Below, in pieces: positions 20,327 to 28,709 of a stretch of 64,000 nt of DNA. Made by a program: the position numbers and the translations under genes. Origin of the DNA: Cutibacterium sp. (lineage in GTDB: Bacteria; Actinomycetota; Actinomycetes; Propionibacteriales; Propionibacteriaceae); contig NZ_JAUNEJ010000002.1 in the NCBI RefSeq assembly GCF_030525615.1, positions 62,001-126,000 on the forward strand, read 5' to 3'. Positions within the stretch are counted from its first letter, which is position 1. Each line of letters begins with the position of its first letter. The notes under the pieces are model-generated. The model was not told the DNA's origin, did no database searches, and saw nothing but the letters and a program-made list of their open reading frames with translations.

Positions 20327-20332
20327 CGTCGA

Positions 20333-21022
20333 TCATTTCAGAGCGTCGCGGAACCAGCCCGTGATCGAGGTCGGGTGAGTAATCGCAGTTCCCACCACGA
20401 CGGCATGGGCACCTAGATCTATCGCCCGTCGAGCCTGCTCGGGGGTATGGATACGTCCCTCGGCAATCACGGGACGGTTGCCGTCGAGCTGCTTGACGAG
20501 AGTCTCGATGACCTCGTAATCAGGCCCGTCGGTCTTGGGACGCTCACCGGTGTAGCCGCATAGCGTCGTGCCAATGAGGTCAGCTCCGGCCTCAGCTGCG
20601 GCAAGACCGTCATCGACCGACCCGCAGTCAGCCATCACGACGACGTCGTACTCCTCCTTGAGTCCCGCAATGGTCTGGGCCAGGCTCAGCCCGTCAGCGC
20701 GCTTACGGCGGGTGCCATCGAGAGCAATGACGTCAGCACCGGCAGCTGCCACGCACCGCGCGTGACGAAGAGTCGGGGTGATATAGATGCCTTCCTCACC
20801 CTCCTTCCAGATACCGATCACGGGCACACTGACGCGCCCCTTCACAGCGGAAACGTCAGAGAGTCCCTGGGCACGCACCGCGACTGCTCCCCCAGCCTCA
20901 ACAGCGGCCGCCATCTGGGCCATGGTCTCCGGGTGACGCAAGGGTTCTCCCGGGTAAGCCTGACACGAGACCACGAGTCCTCCCGCCATGGAGGCGATGA
21001 TCTTGGTGGTGAATTCACTCAT
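20333..21022 (-). CDS. nanE: N-acetylmannosamine-6-phosphate 2-epimerase
   Basis: A 229-residue TIM-barrel NanE that converts ManNAc-6-P to GlcNAc-6-P in sialic-acid breakdown. Motifs: GGLVVSCQAYPGEPLRHP at the N-terminus, VPVIGIWKEG, ADVIALDGTRRKR, VVMADCGSVDDGL with the catalytic Lys/Glu region around it, and VIAEGRIHTPEQA with the phosphate loop GAHAVVVGTAITHP. The ATG has an AGGAGG site. It is the last gene of the minus-strand run nanT, DUF4862, nanA, nanE and ends just before a strong terminator. Confidence 0.95.
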   Translation of the reverse strand: MSEFTTKIIASMAGGLVVSCQAYPGEPLRHPETMAQMAAAVEAGGAVAVRAQGLSDVSAVKGRVSVPVIGIWKEGEEGIYITPTLRHARCVAAAGADVIALDGTRRKRADGLSLAQTIAGLKEEYDVVVMADCGSVDDGLAAAEAGADLIGTTLCGYTGERPKTDGPDYEVIETLVKQLDGNRPVIAEGRIHTPEQARRAIDLGAHAVVVGTAITHPTSITGWFRDALK

Positions 21023-21047
21023 CTTTGGTCCTCCTCACCTCGAGGAT

Positions 21048-21971
21048 TCACGCCAGCAAGCCGACACGACGCAGCACCTCGGCCACTCTCTCGACATTTT
21101 CGCCTGTCAGAGTCGGCATGGGCACGCTCATCGTGTTGGTCTCGATGACGCCGAGAAGCTGCAACGCCGTCTTGAACGCACCCACACCGGCAGCCGGGCC
21201 GACGACACCCTGAGGTGCGTTCACGATTTCCATCAGCGCGGCAGCCTTGTCCTGCTCAGTACGGACGGTTTCCCAATCTCCCTTGCGGTATGCCTTGTAC
21301 ATAGCGACGTAGTTCGTCGCGTCGACGTTGCCCAGCCCAGGGACGACGCCGTCAGCGCCCGACATATACGCGCCGTCGACGACAACCTCGTGTCCAGTGA
21401 ACAGCGACAGCGGGGAACCGGCGGCTCGGTTGGCCATGGCAAGACGACGGAAGGAAACGTCATCTCCAGAGGAGTCCTTGCAGCCGGCGATAATCCCTTC
21501 GCGGCCCAGTTTCATCATGAGGTCCACGGGGACCTTGATGTGTACGCATATCGGAATGTCGTAGACAAACACCGGCAACGAGGTGGCCTCATGCAGCGCC
21601 CGGAAGTGGTTTTCGACCTCGGTCAGTCCGGTAACCGCGTAGAAAGGCGCGGTGGCGACGACGGCGTCAACGCCAATCTCTTCAGCCTGGCGAATGTGGC
21701 TGATGACGCGCTGGGTTTCGGTGTCAATAACCCCAGCCAACAGTGGGACTCGGCCGTCGTTAATCCGCTTGGCCTCAGCCAAGACTCGCCCACGAGATTC
21801 GTCGTCAAGATAAGCGACCTCAGAGGACGATCCGAGGACGAAAAGGCCGTTCACACCCTGCTCAATAAGACGATTAATGAGCCTTTCATACGATGGCACG
21901 TCAAGTTTGCGATCGGTCGTCAGCGGGGTGACGACAGGAGGAATGACTCCGTGGAATTTGGTGGTCATCAT
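21048..21971 (-). CDS. nanA: DHDPS-family aldolase, probable N-acetylneuraminate lyase
   Basis: A 307-residue class I aldolase of the DHDPS/NAL family, probably splitting N-acetylneuraminate into pyruvate and ManNAc. GLFVLGSSSEVAYL is the family motif near residue 40, FVYDIPI carries the catalytic Tyr, and IIAGCKDSSGD carries the Schiff-base Lys. The sequence alone does not separate lyase from other family members; the assignment rests on the neighbours nanE and nanT. Two adjacent ATGs are possible starts behind AGGAAAGGA; the first is given. The gap to nanE is 25 bases. Confidence 0.85.
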   Translation of the reverse strand: MMTTKFHGVIPPVVTPLTTDRKLDVPSYERLINRLIEQGVNGLFVLGSSSEVAYLDDESRGRVLAEAKRINDGRVPLLAGVIDTETQRVISHIRQAEEIGVDAVVATAPFYAVTGLTEVENHFRALHEATSLPVFVYDIPICVHIKVPVDLMMKLGREGIIAGCKDSSGDDVSFRRLAMANRAAGSPLSLFTGHEVVVDGAYMSGADGVVPGLGNVDATNYVAMYKAYRKGDWETVRTEQDKAAALMEIVNAPQGVVGPAAGVGAFKTALQLLGVIETNTMSVPMPTLTGENVERVAEVLRRVGLLA

Positions 21972-22003
21972 GTTGTCCTTTCCTAGTTATCTCAGAGCCG
22001 ACG

Positions 22004-22906
22004 TCACGCAGAGACCATGGCGTCGTGAATAGTGGTGATCGTGGCCAACCGCTGCTCAACACTGGCGTGCGCAGGGGTCTGGATCTTGATGCCTTGATAG
22101 GACTGCTGGCCGTGGGCGGCAGATATGAAGGCACCGACGAGTTCGGTCGTCAGCAGGCTGGTGGACTCGTCATCTTTTAGCGGCAGATGGGCGTCTCCCC
22201 AGGCTGGCCCGTACTGGGTGGCGGCGGGGCCGGCTCCCGAAACCATCACTCCGCCCAGCAGACCGGCATCGACAAGGCGAGCGACGTGGCGAGTTGGCAG
22301 ATTTGGGTCATGGGACTCGACAACACTGCGCCCCCAATTGATAGTCACCCGGACGTCACTGCCAGAAATGGCGGTGATCTCGTCATCGAGGCTGAGGAAT
22401 TCCTTCTCCCCCGGGCCGACTCCGCCGGTAGCGTCGCAGTGTTCGAGGACGGGAATCAGTCCAGCGTCGTCGAACACGGTGGACAGCTCAGCAAGAGAGG
22501 CCTTGAGCGCGGTCGGTTCGGCGTGATTACTGGGTGCCGAGTGGATCTCGACGAAGCGAACCACCCGGTGACCGACCATCGTGTGCAGGGAGCGCACATC
22601 GTCGACCAAGCCCGCGATCCACGCCATCGCTCGCTGGCGTCCCCCCTCATCAGGCGAGGCAAGCCCAAATTCTGGATCGTCAGCCAGATGTCCCATCGTC
22701 CCCGGAATGGCCGTCACGGCACAGTCGGTGAACCGGTCGCGCAGTTGGTCTGCCAGCCATCGCGGGTCGGCGTCGAGTCCATCGCGATACGGAATCTCGA
22801 TCCCGTCGACCCACCCAGTGTCGGCCAAACCGCGATAGAATGCCTCCCGCTCAGCAACCGCCTGCGGCATAGCGGCGTAGGCTCCCACAATCGTTGGAAT
22901 ACTCAT
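22004..22906 (-). CDS. DUF4862 family protein in the sialic-acid operon
   Basis: A 300-residue protein that I place in DUF4862, a family of unknown function. Motifs suggest a metal-binding TIM barrel: VVRFVEIHSAPSN, LIPVLEHCDATGG, VRVTINWGRSVVES and GVMVSGAGP offer spaced Glu, His and Asp residues as in xylose-isomerase-like enzymes. It lies between nanT and nanA with an excellent ribosome site (GAGGAG, 7-base spacing) that overlaps the nanT stop, so it is made with them. A role in handling sialic acid or a modified form is inferred from context only. ATG 22906 is chosen over one 15 bases earlier. Confidence 0.75.
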   Translation of the reverse strand: MSIPTIVGAYAAMPQAVAEREAFYRGLADTGWVDGIEIPYRDGLDADPRWLADQLRDRFTDCAVTAIPGTMGHLADDPEFGLASPDEGGRQRAMAWIAGLVDDVRSLHTMVGHRVVRFVEIHSAPSNHAEPTALKASLAELSTVFDDAGLIPVLEHCDATGGVGPGEKEFLSLDDEITAISGSDVRVTINWGRSVVESHDPNLPTRHVARLVDAGLLGGVMVSGAGPAATQYGPAWGDAHLPLKDDESTSLLTTELVGAFISAAHGQQSYQGIKIQTPAHASVEQRLATITTIHDAMVSA

Positions 22907-22917
22907 CCCTGGTCTCC

Positions 22918-24525
22918 TCATTTAGACGCCGTGCCGACGTCGGGGTTGTCCGATGGAGCAAACTCGTCATCCGCCTGATCCATCCGGTCGGCAGAACGGA
23001 CATGACCGGGACCGAACAGCTTCTGCATTCGGTACGGGAAATTGATCCCGATCAGAATGATGATTACTGCGGTGAAAGCGAAGGACAGAATGAACAGGGT
23101 CCATCCCAGACCCCAGCTGGACGGCAAGACGCCACCGACGCCGGTTGCCGGATCACCTGCCAAAGAGATACCGAGGACCGGGGCAATGGCACCGCCGAGA
23201 GCACCGACGTTGTACGAGAAGCCCAAACCAGCGGCCCTCTTCTCAACTGGGAAGTAGTTTGAAATGAACTTGGGCAACAACCCAGCGATACCCTGTCCGA
23301 ACATCTGCTGGACGAAGATGAAGACGCCGAGCAGCACAATCCATGCTACCGAGGAATGCACCATGTCACGGCTGATGAGGAACACCGGCAGGACGAGAAC
23401 CTCTGAGATAAGCAGGGACGTCCAATAAGCCTTACGGGTACCAAACTTGTCGCCGATGAACCCTGCCATAATGCAACCGGCGGCAGCACCGAAGGAGGTC
23501 GCCGTCACCAGGTTCGACGCAGTGTCGCTAGCCAGTCCCAAAGTCTGGCGGTAGTAGGTCGGCAGCAGGGCCTGCAACGGCCACGAATAGAGGAAGGCGA
23601 CGAACACCGTAATCATCACTGCGACACCGGTGGGCCACCGTGGTCCCTCGAACTGGACCATGAAACTCACCATGACTGCTGCGACAACGATCCACAGTAG
23701 AGCGAGGACGAAGCCAGAAACTTTACTGTCAAAGAGGTAGATAACGATGAGGCTTCCGAAGGCAGCCAGAGCAAGCACGATATTGACGACGCTGCGCTTC
23801 GGGGTGCGCGCGAACAAGATCGTGAACATGTCGGTCTTCTCGACGGTTTCACCGGCCGCCGCTCGCGCTTCCTGTTCCTCACGCATCTTTGCGAAATCAG
23901 AAGCCTCCGGCAGGGCACGCCGCAGCCACAGCGCCAATACGATCGGAATAATGCCGAGGGCAAAAAGGATTCGCCAGGTATACGGCTCAGCAGAAGTCCC
24001 CCGGGTGAGGTGCTCAATCAGGGCATACACCTGAGCTGTTACACCCGCGCCGATCGAGTATCCGGAAATGAGGAATCCCGAGGCCTTGTTACGTAGACGC
24101 ACGGGCCACGACTCAATGACGTAGGTGGCCGAGGAACCATACTCACCAGCCATGCCCATGCCGATACAGACCCGAGCGAGGAAGATGACCCAGAAGGCCG
24201 GCGCAATCGCGCAGACGACCGACCCACCCGCATACAGCAGGATCGACAGGACCATGGCCTCCTTGCGGCCTACGCGATCACCAATGGCCCCCAGCAGTAA
24301 ACCTCCGAACCACCGGGCAATGAAGGCAGCAGAAACCAACGTAGCCGTCAGCGCCGCGCCGACATGGAAGGTCCGCCCGACTTCTGTGAGCACCAGAGTG
24401 ATCATCACGAAGTCGAATCCGTCGAGCAAATACCCAATCCATGCGGCCCAGAAGGACTTCCACTGCGTGCCGGTCAGCTCGTCACGCCATGACCTCTTGA
24501 CTGTCGTGGCTTCGACATTACTCAT
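22918..24525 (-). CDS. nanT: MFS sialic-acid:proton symporter
   Basis: A 535-residue major facilitator of the sialate:H+ symporter type. WIGYLLDGFDFVMITLVLTE is the first helix with the family's DGFD motif, GAIGDRVGRKEAM is the MFS loop 2-3 signature, and the MFS pattern repeats near FIGDKFGTRKAYW. About 12-14 hydrophobic segments are visible; the larger size fits the 14-helix NanT of enterobacteria. The start has GGAGATGAACGT. It heads the nan run and has a palindromic operator 44-58 bases upstream. The ABC importer encoded just upstream may be a second uptake route. Confidence 0.9.
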   Translation of the reverse strand: MSNVEATTVKRSWRDELTGTQWKSFWAAWIGYLLDGFDFVMITLVLTEVGRTFHVGAALTATLVSAAFIARWFGGLLLGAIGDRVGRKEAMVLSILLYAGGSVVCAIAPAFWVIFLARVCIGMGMAGEYGSSATYVIESWPVRLRNKASGFLISGYSIGAGVTAQVYALIEHLTRGTSAEPYTWRILFALGIIPIVLALWLRRALPEASDFAKMREEQEARAAAGETVEKTDMFTILFARTPKRSVVNIVLALAAFGSLIVIYLFDSKVSGFVLALLWIVVAAVMVSFMVQFEGPRWPTGVAVMITVFVAFLYSWPLQALLPTYYRQTLGLASDTASNLVTATSFGAAAGCIMAGFIGDKFGTRKAYWTSLLISEVLVLPVFLISRDMVHSSVAWIVLLGVFIFVQQMFGQGIAGLLPKFISNYFPVEKRAAGLGFSYNVGALGGAIAPVLGISLAGDPATGVGGVLPSSWGLGWTLFILSFAFTAVIIILIGINFPYRMQKLFGPGHVRSADRMDQADDEFAPSDNPDVGTASK

Positions 24526-24568
24526 ACGTTCATCTCCATTGATCGGTCAGAAACCTACCGTTAACATT

Positions 24569-24583
24569 GGACATCCGATGTCC
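24569..24583 (-). promoter_or_regulatory. Palindromic operator upstream of nanT
   Basis: GGACATCCGATGTCC is a perfect 6-bp dyad with a 3-base centre, and a third copy of the arm (ATGTCC) follows at 24585-24590. The 10-mer GGACATCCGA recurs in the operator before the ABC importer's binding-protein gene at 30369. This fits a site for one dimeric regulator acting on both promoters; the nearby GntR/FadR protein is the obvious candidate. Confidence 0.65.
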
Positions 24584-24699
24584 TATGTCCAGGATGAACC
24601 GACCGTATCCCGTTGTCAAGCCGTTTACGCCGACGCCGGCAGTGCCCAGCACGATCTTGCCGTGACACTACCGGCGTTGACACCACCGGCCTGTGCAAC

Positions 24700-25539
24700 T
24701 TAGTTCACCAACAAAGACGGAACTGCGCTCAACAATTTCTTCGTGTAAGGGTCCTTCGGGTTGTTGAAAATCTCCTCGGTGTCCGCGATTTCCAAGATTC
24801 TCCCAGAATTCATCACGGCGATCCTGTCGGAAATATGGCGGACCGTATTCATATCGTGAGAGATGAAAACCAATCCCAAGCCGAGTCTCTCCTGCAAGTC
24901 GTCGAAAAGGTTGAGGATCTGGGCCCTCACCGACACGTCCAGGGCAGAAGTTGGCTCATCCGCGACAATGACATCCGGACCCAAGGCAAGGGCACGGGCA
25001 ACCGCAACGCGCTGCCGCTGACCACCGGAAATCTGTCGTGGCAACACGTTCATCACTGAGGAAGGCAGACCAACCATGCCAAGCAGATCACGCACCGCCT
25101 CCTCACGATCGGACTTGGTCCCAATGTCATGGACATTCAGGGGATCCATCAGCACCTGTCGGATCGGAAGCCTCGGGTTAAGAGCAGTCGCCGGGTCCTG
25201 AAAGACCACCGAAACCGCCCGACCAAGGGCCTTACGATCACGGGCGTGTCGACCCAGTGGTTTGCCCTTGAAGAGCACCTCACCGGAGGTCGGTACCTGC
25301 AGACCTACCATCACACGCGCCGTCGTCGACTTGCCGCAGCCCGACTCGCCAACAATTCCAAGCGTTTTGCCTCGGTAAACCGAGAGGTTCACCTTGTCCA
25401 TGGCAACCACCTTGGTCGGGTGGAAGAGTTTCCCGCCGCGCGCCCGATGAATCATCGTGACGTCGCGAAGCTCGATGACCGGGGTGTCTGTTTCAGCTTT
25501 GTCTGTCTCAGCTCTACGGGGACTTATTGTGTGGCTCAT
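24700..25539 (-). CDS. Oligopeptide/nickel-type ABC transporter ATP-binding protein (DppF/OppF-like)
   Basis: A 279-residue ATPase. Walker A is GESGCGKST, Q-loop VVFQDPATALNPR, ABC signature ISGGQRQRV, Walker B VIVADEPTSALD and H-loop FISHD. The C-terminal DPYTKKLLSAVP is the extension typical of the OppD/OppF group. The ATG overlaps the stop of the permease-ATPase fusion (ATGA), so it is translated with it and is the second ATPase of the importer. Confidence 0.92.
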   Translation of the reverse strand: MSHTISPRRAETDKAETDTPVIELRDVTMIHRARGGKLFHPTKVVAMDKVNLSVYRGKTLGIVGESGCGKSTTARVMVGLQVPTSGEVLFKGKPLGRHARDRKALGRAVSVVFQDPATALNPRLPIRQVLMDPLNVHDIGTKSDREEAVRDLLGMVGLPSSVMNVLPRQISGGQRQRVAVARALALGPDVIVADEPTSALDVSVRAQILNLFDDLQERLGLGLVFISHDMNTVRHISDRIAVMNSGRILEIADTEEIFNNPKDPYTKKLLSAVPSLLVN

Positions 25540-27590
25540 CGAAGCGCCTCCTCGGCCTCAGGATGGTGCGCCCACGAATGGGTAGTTCCGGACACGGTTG
25601 TCATGGTGGCTTTGACGTCTCGTCCAATCTCCGGATGAGAAGATCGCGGTGAGAACCGGTCTCCTGCCACGAATTCAGATGGCGACGGCACCACACCGGG
25701 AACCTGATGCAAACGTCCCTGACTCGCCTCAATGGAAAGCACCGACCCCAGCAGGCCACGGGTGTACTCATGGCGAGGATCAGACATCACCTCGGTGGTC
25801 GTTCCCGTCTCGACAACCTGACCGGCATACATCACTGTTATGCGATGGGCCAGCTGGGCCACTAGAGCCAGGTCATGAGACACGAAGACCATGGCAAAAC
25901 CCAGTTCGTCCTGCAGCCGCTTGAGCAGCTCCACCACCTGTTGCTGAACGGTGACGTCCAAAGCCGTCGTCGGCTCGTCGGCAATGAGGAGCTGGGGGTC
26001 ACGAGTCAAAGCCATCGCAATGAGCACGCGCTGACGCTGCCCGCCCGACAGCTCGTGTGGGTAGGACCTCAAGGTGCGCACCGGGTCCAAACCAACCAAC
26101 TCCAGCAGATCCTCGGCACTACGAGTACCGCCACGCTTGGTCAACTGGGCCAGCTGGGATCGAACAAGCATCGAGGGGTTCAAAGCGCTAAGGGCGTCCT
26201 GATAGATCATGCTCATCTCATGGCCACGCAGGGAGTTGCGCTGCTTGGGATTCATGGTCAGCAGCTCCTGACCATCGAAAAGAATCGAGCCACGAATGTC
26301 GGCGCTCTTTGGAAGCAGCCCCATGATGGCAAAGGAGCTAATTGATTTACCGCAGCCAGACTCACCAACCAATCCCATCGTCTCCCCCGGACGTACCGAG
26401 AAGGACACTTGGTCCACGATGTCGACGTCTCCATGAGCCTGCGGGAACGCGATGGAAAGATCCTTGACCTCCAGCACCGGCTTTGAAGCCGCGAGATCAG
26501 CGGGAAGTACCAATCGGTCAGAACGAGCGATCTCGGAGCGATGAAGCTGTGCCAACCGAGCCTCCAAGTCGGCTTCAGAACCGCCTTGAATGACGTGAAT
26601 CGACATCGAATCTGCATTGTCATCCTCGTCGACCGCAGCGACATCGGCAGCGGCCTTATCGCCAGCGACTTCCTCGGCCGGGTCCGCGATGCGGACGCGG
26701 GGCGGAGGGGCAACCATGGCATCGGTGAGTCCCTCGGAAAGAACGTTCAGGCACAGAACCGTGATGAGAATCATGACGCCGGGGAAGAAAGTCGCCCACC
26801 AAGCTCCCGAGGAGATGATGGCCTTGCCGTCAGAAAGGATGTTGCCCCACGACGGAGACGGCGGTTTGATTCCGGCATTGATGAAGGACAGTGACGCCTC
26901 GAAGACGATCGCGTCAGCGACCAGCACAGCTGCGAACACCAGTACAGGGGCGATGGCGTTGCGGGCCACCTGCTTGATGATGATCCACCAGGTGGGCGCT
27001 CCCATCACCCGAGCTGCGGCCACGTAGTCCTCGCCATACTGTTCCAGCACATTGGCGCGAACGACACGGGTGAGCTGTGGAACATAAAGGAATGCGATGG
27101 TAATAATCAACAGCGGGATCGAGGGCAGGGATTGGGAGAACACCGACACAAAGACCGCTGCCAGGGCAATTCCTGGGAAACTCATGATGATGTCCATGAT
27201 CCTCATGAGGACTTCCGAGACAACCTTGCCGGAAGTTGCAGCAATCGACCCGAGAACCGCTGCGACGGCCAAGGCCAGCACAACCGCCCCCAGACCAATA
27301 ACCAGCGATCCTCTAGCTCCGTAGAGCACCCTGGAGAAGATGTCGCGACCCGAGTTGTCGGTGCCGAACCAGAAATCCCCGTTGGGGGCATGGAATGGGA
27401 AACCGACACCGTCTACAACGGTTGGCTCCGAGACGCCGGTCTGAGTGGGGCTGTACTGCGCCAGCACGGGAGCGAAAATCGCAGCGAGGGCGACGAGCGC
27501 CAGGATGACCAAGCAGATGCGAGAGCTGACCGACAACCGACCGAACCGCAGACCGGGGCGCTCAAGGCGACGAGTGAGATTGCGACGCAT
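25536..27590 (-). CDS. Fused ABC permease and ATP-binding protein (DppC-DppD-like)
   Basis: A 684-residue fusion. The first 290 residues are a DppC/OppC permease (cytoplasmic N-terminus, about six membrane segments, the EAA-type loop around EQYGEDYVAAARVMGAP). An acidic linker follows (around DKAAADVAAVDEDDNAD), then from about residue 370 a full OppD-type ATPase with GESGCGKS, LSGGQRQRV, LLIADEPTTALD and FVSHD. Such fusions occur in actinobacterial importers. ATG 27590 is chosen because it lies 1 base behind the dppB stop; the longer open frame would start inside dppB. Confidence 0.9.
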   Translation of the reverse strand: MRRNLTRRLERPGLRFGRLSVSSRICLVILALVALAAIFAPVLAQYSPTQTGVSEPTVVDGVGFPFHAPNGDFWFGTDNSGRDIFSRVLYGARGSLVIGLGAVVLALAVAAVLGSIAATSGKVVSEVLMRIMDIIMSFPGIALAAVFVSVFSQSLPSIPLLIITIAFLYVPQLTRVVRANVLEQYGEDYVAAARVMGAPTWWIIIKQVARNAIAPVLVFAAVLVADAIVFEASLSFINAGIKPPSPSWGNILSDGKAIISSGAWWATFFPGVMILITVLCLNVLSEGLTDAMVAPPPRVRIADPAEEVAGDKAAADVAAVDEDDNADSMSIHVIQGGSEADLEARLAQLHRSEIARSDRLVLPADLAASKPVLEVKDLSIAFPQAHGDVDIVDQVSFSVRPGETMGLVGESGCGKSISSFAIMGLLPKSADIRGSILFDGQELLTMNPKQRNSLRGHEMSMIYQDALSALNPSMLVRSQLAQLTKRGGTRSAEDLLELVGLDPVRTLRSYPHELSGGQRQRVLIAMALTRDPQLLIADEPTTALDVTVQQQVVELLKRLQDELGFAMVFVSHDLALVAQLAHRITVMYAGQVVETGTTTEVMSDPRHEYTRGLLGSVLSIEASQGRLHQVPGVVPSPSEFVAGDRFSPRSSHPEIGRDVKATMTTVSGTTHSWAHHPEAEEALR

Positions 27591-27591
27591 A

Positions 27592-28557
27592 TCACACACT
27601 CCTGATCCTCGGGTTGACCAGCACGTACAGCAGATCGACCACGATGTTGATGACGATAAAGGCAATGGCAACGGTGAGGGTGACGCCCTGAACCAGGAAG
27701 ACGTCGTTTCGGTTCACTCCGTCCAAAATCAACTGACCCATCGCTTTGATGTTGAAAATGATCTCGACGACCACTGCGCCGCCCATGGCATAACCAAACT
27801 TGAGGCCAATGACTGTCAGCGGGTTGATGAGGGCGTTACGCAACACATTGCGGGCGACCACGGTGCGGTAAGGAATCCCTGAGCCGATGGCAGTTCGCAC
27901 ATAATCCTTGTCGAGCTCCTCAACAACGGAGGTGCGCACCACCCGCGTCAGCGAGCCGCTCACTGGGATCGCCAACGAGATGACGGGTAGGGCAATGGAG
28001 TTGAAGTAGGCCGCCGGGTTCTCTGACAACGGTATCCACGACGAGACGACGGCCGGGAAGGCACCGCTGCCGCCTGGGATGTCACCGAATGCCTGAACCA
28101 AGAGGATGGCGAGCCAGAAGGAGGCTATTGCCAAGCTCGCGATCGAGATGACGCGGATGACCTGATCGGGCCAGCGATCCCGATACAGGGCTGCGATGAC
28201 TCCCAGAATCAGGGAGATGATGACCGCCAGGAGCAACGCCCAGGCTGTCAGCTGCAGGGTGATGGGAAAAGCCCGACTCACCATATCGATAACCGGAGTG
28301 CCGCCTGCACTCGTACCGAGGTCGCCATGCACCATTCCGGCCAGGAATCGTCCGTAGCGCACAATCAGCGGCGAGTTGAGCCCATTTAACTCGCGGTACT
28401 CCTCTAAGGCTTCTGGACTAGCCGACTCGCCCAATGCCATGATCGCGGGATCACGCGGTGAAAACGACATGACAATGAAGACAAGCAGGACGACACCGAG
28501 CACCATGATCGGCAAAGCGATCAATCTCTTCCCGATGACTCGAAGGAGATTAGACAT
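27592..28557 (-). CDS. ABC transporter permease (DppB/OppB-like)
   Basis: A 321-residue membrane protein of the DppB/OppB family with about six helices. The N-terminal LLRVIGKRLIALPIMVLGVV is the conserved first helix, and the family loop VVEELDKDYVRTAIGSGIPY with ARNVLRNALINPLT binds the ATPase. It pairs with the permease part of the following fusion. The start at 28557 has GGGAGA at 7-base spacing; an upstream in-frame start is less likely. Confidence 0.92.
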   Translation of the reverse strand: MSNLLRVIGKRLIALPIMVLGVVLLVFIVMSFSPRDPAIMALGESASPEALEEYRELNGLNSPLIVRYGRFLAGMVHGDLGTSAGGTPVIDMVSRAFPITLQLTAWALLLAVIISLILGVIAALYRDRWPDQVIRVISIASLAIASFWLAILLVQAFGDIPGGSGAFPAVVSSWIPLSENPAAYFNSIALPVISLAIPVSGSLTRVVRTSVVEELDKDYVRTAIGSGIPYRTVVARNVLRNALINPLTVIGLKFGYAMGGAVVVEIIFNIKAMGQLILDGVNRNDVFLVQGVTLTVAIAFIVINIVVDLLYVLVNPRIRSV

Positions 28558-28639
28558 CAGTGCTTCTCCCAAGGTTGAAAGCAAAATTAATAGAGACGTG
28601 ACCTAGTGGAGCCACGCCGCCTCGAGGGGGTTGCCGAAA

Positions 28640-28673
28640 GGTATCGGGAGCACCTAATAGTGGCGTCGATACC
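28640..28673 (-). other. Stem-loop between binding-protein and permease genes
   Basis: GGTATCG (28640-28646) pairs with CGATACC (28667-28673), with a shorter inner stem inside a 20-base loop. In ABC operons a hairpin behind the binding-protein gene often stabilises its mRNA or ends part of the transcripts, giving excess binding protein. No long T-run follows, so partial termination or mRNA protection is the likely role. Confidence 0.45.
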
Positions 28674-28709
28674 TCTCAGCAAACCACCCTCACGGTCAGA
28701 CAGCACCAC

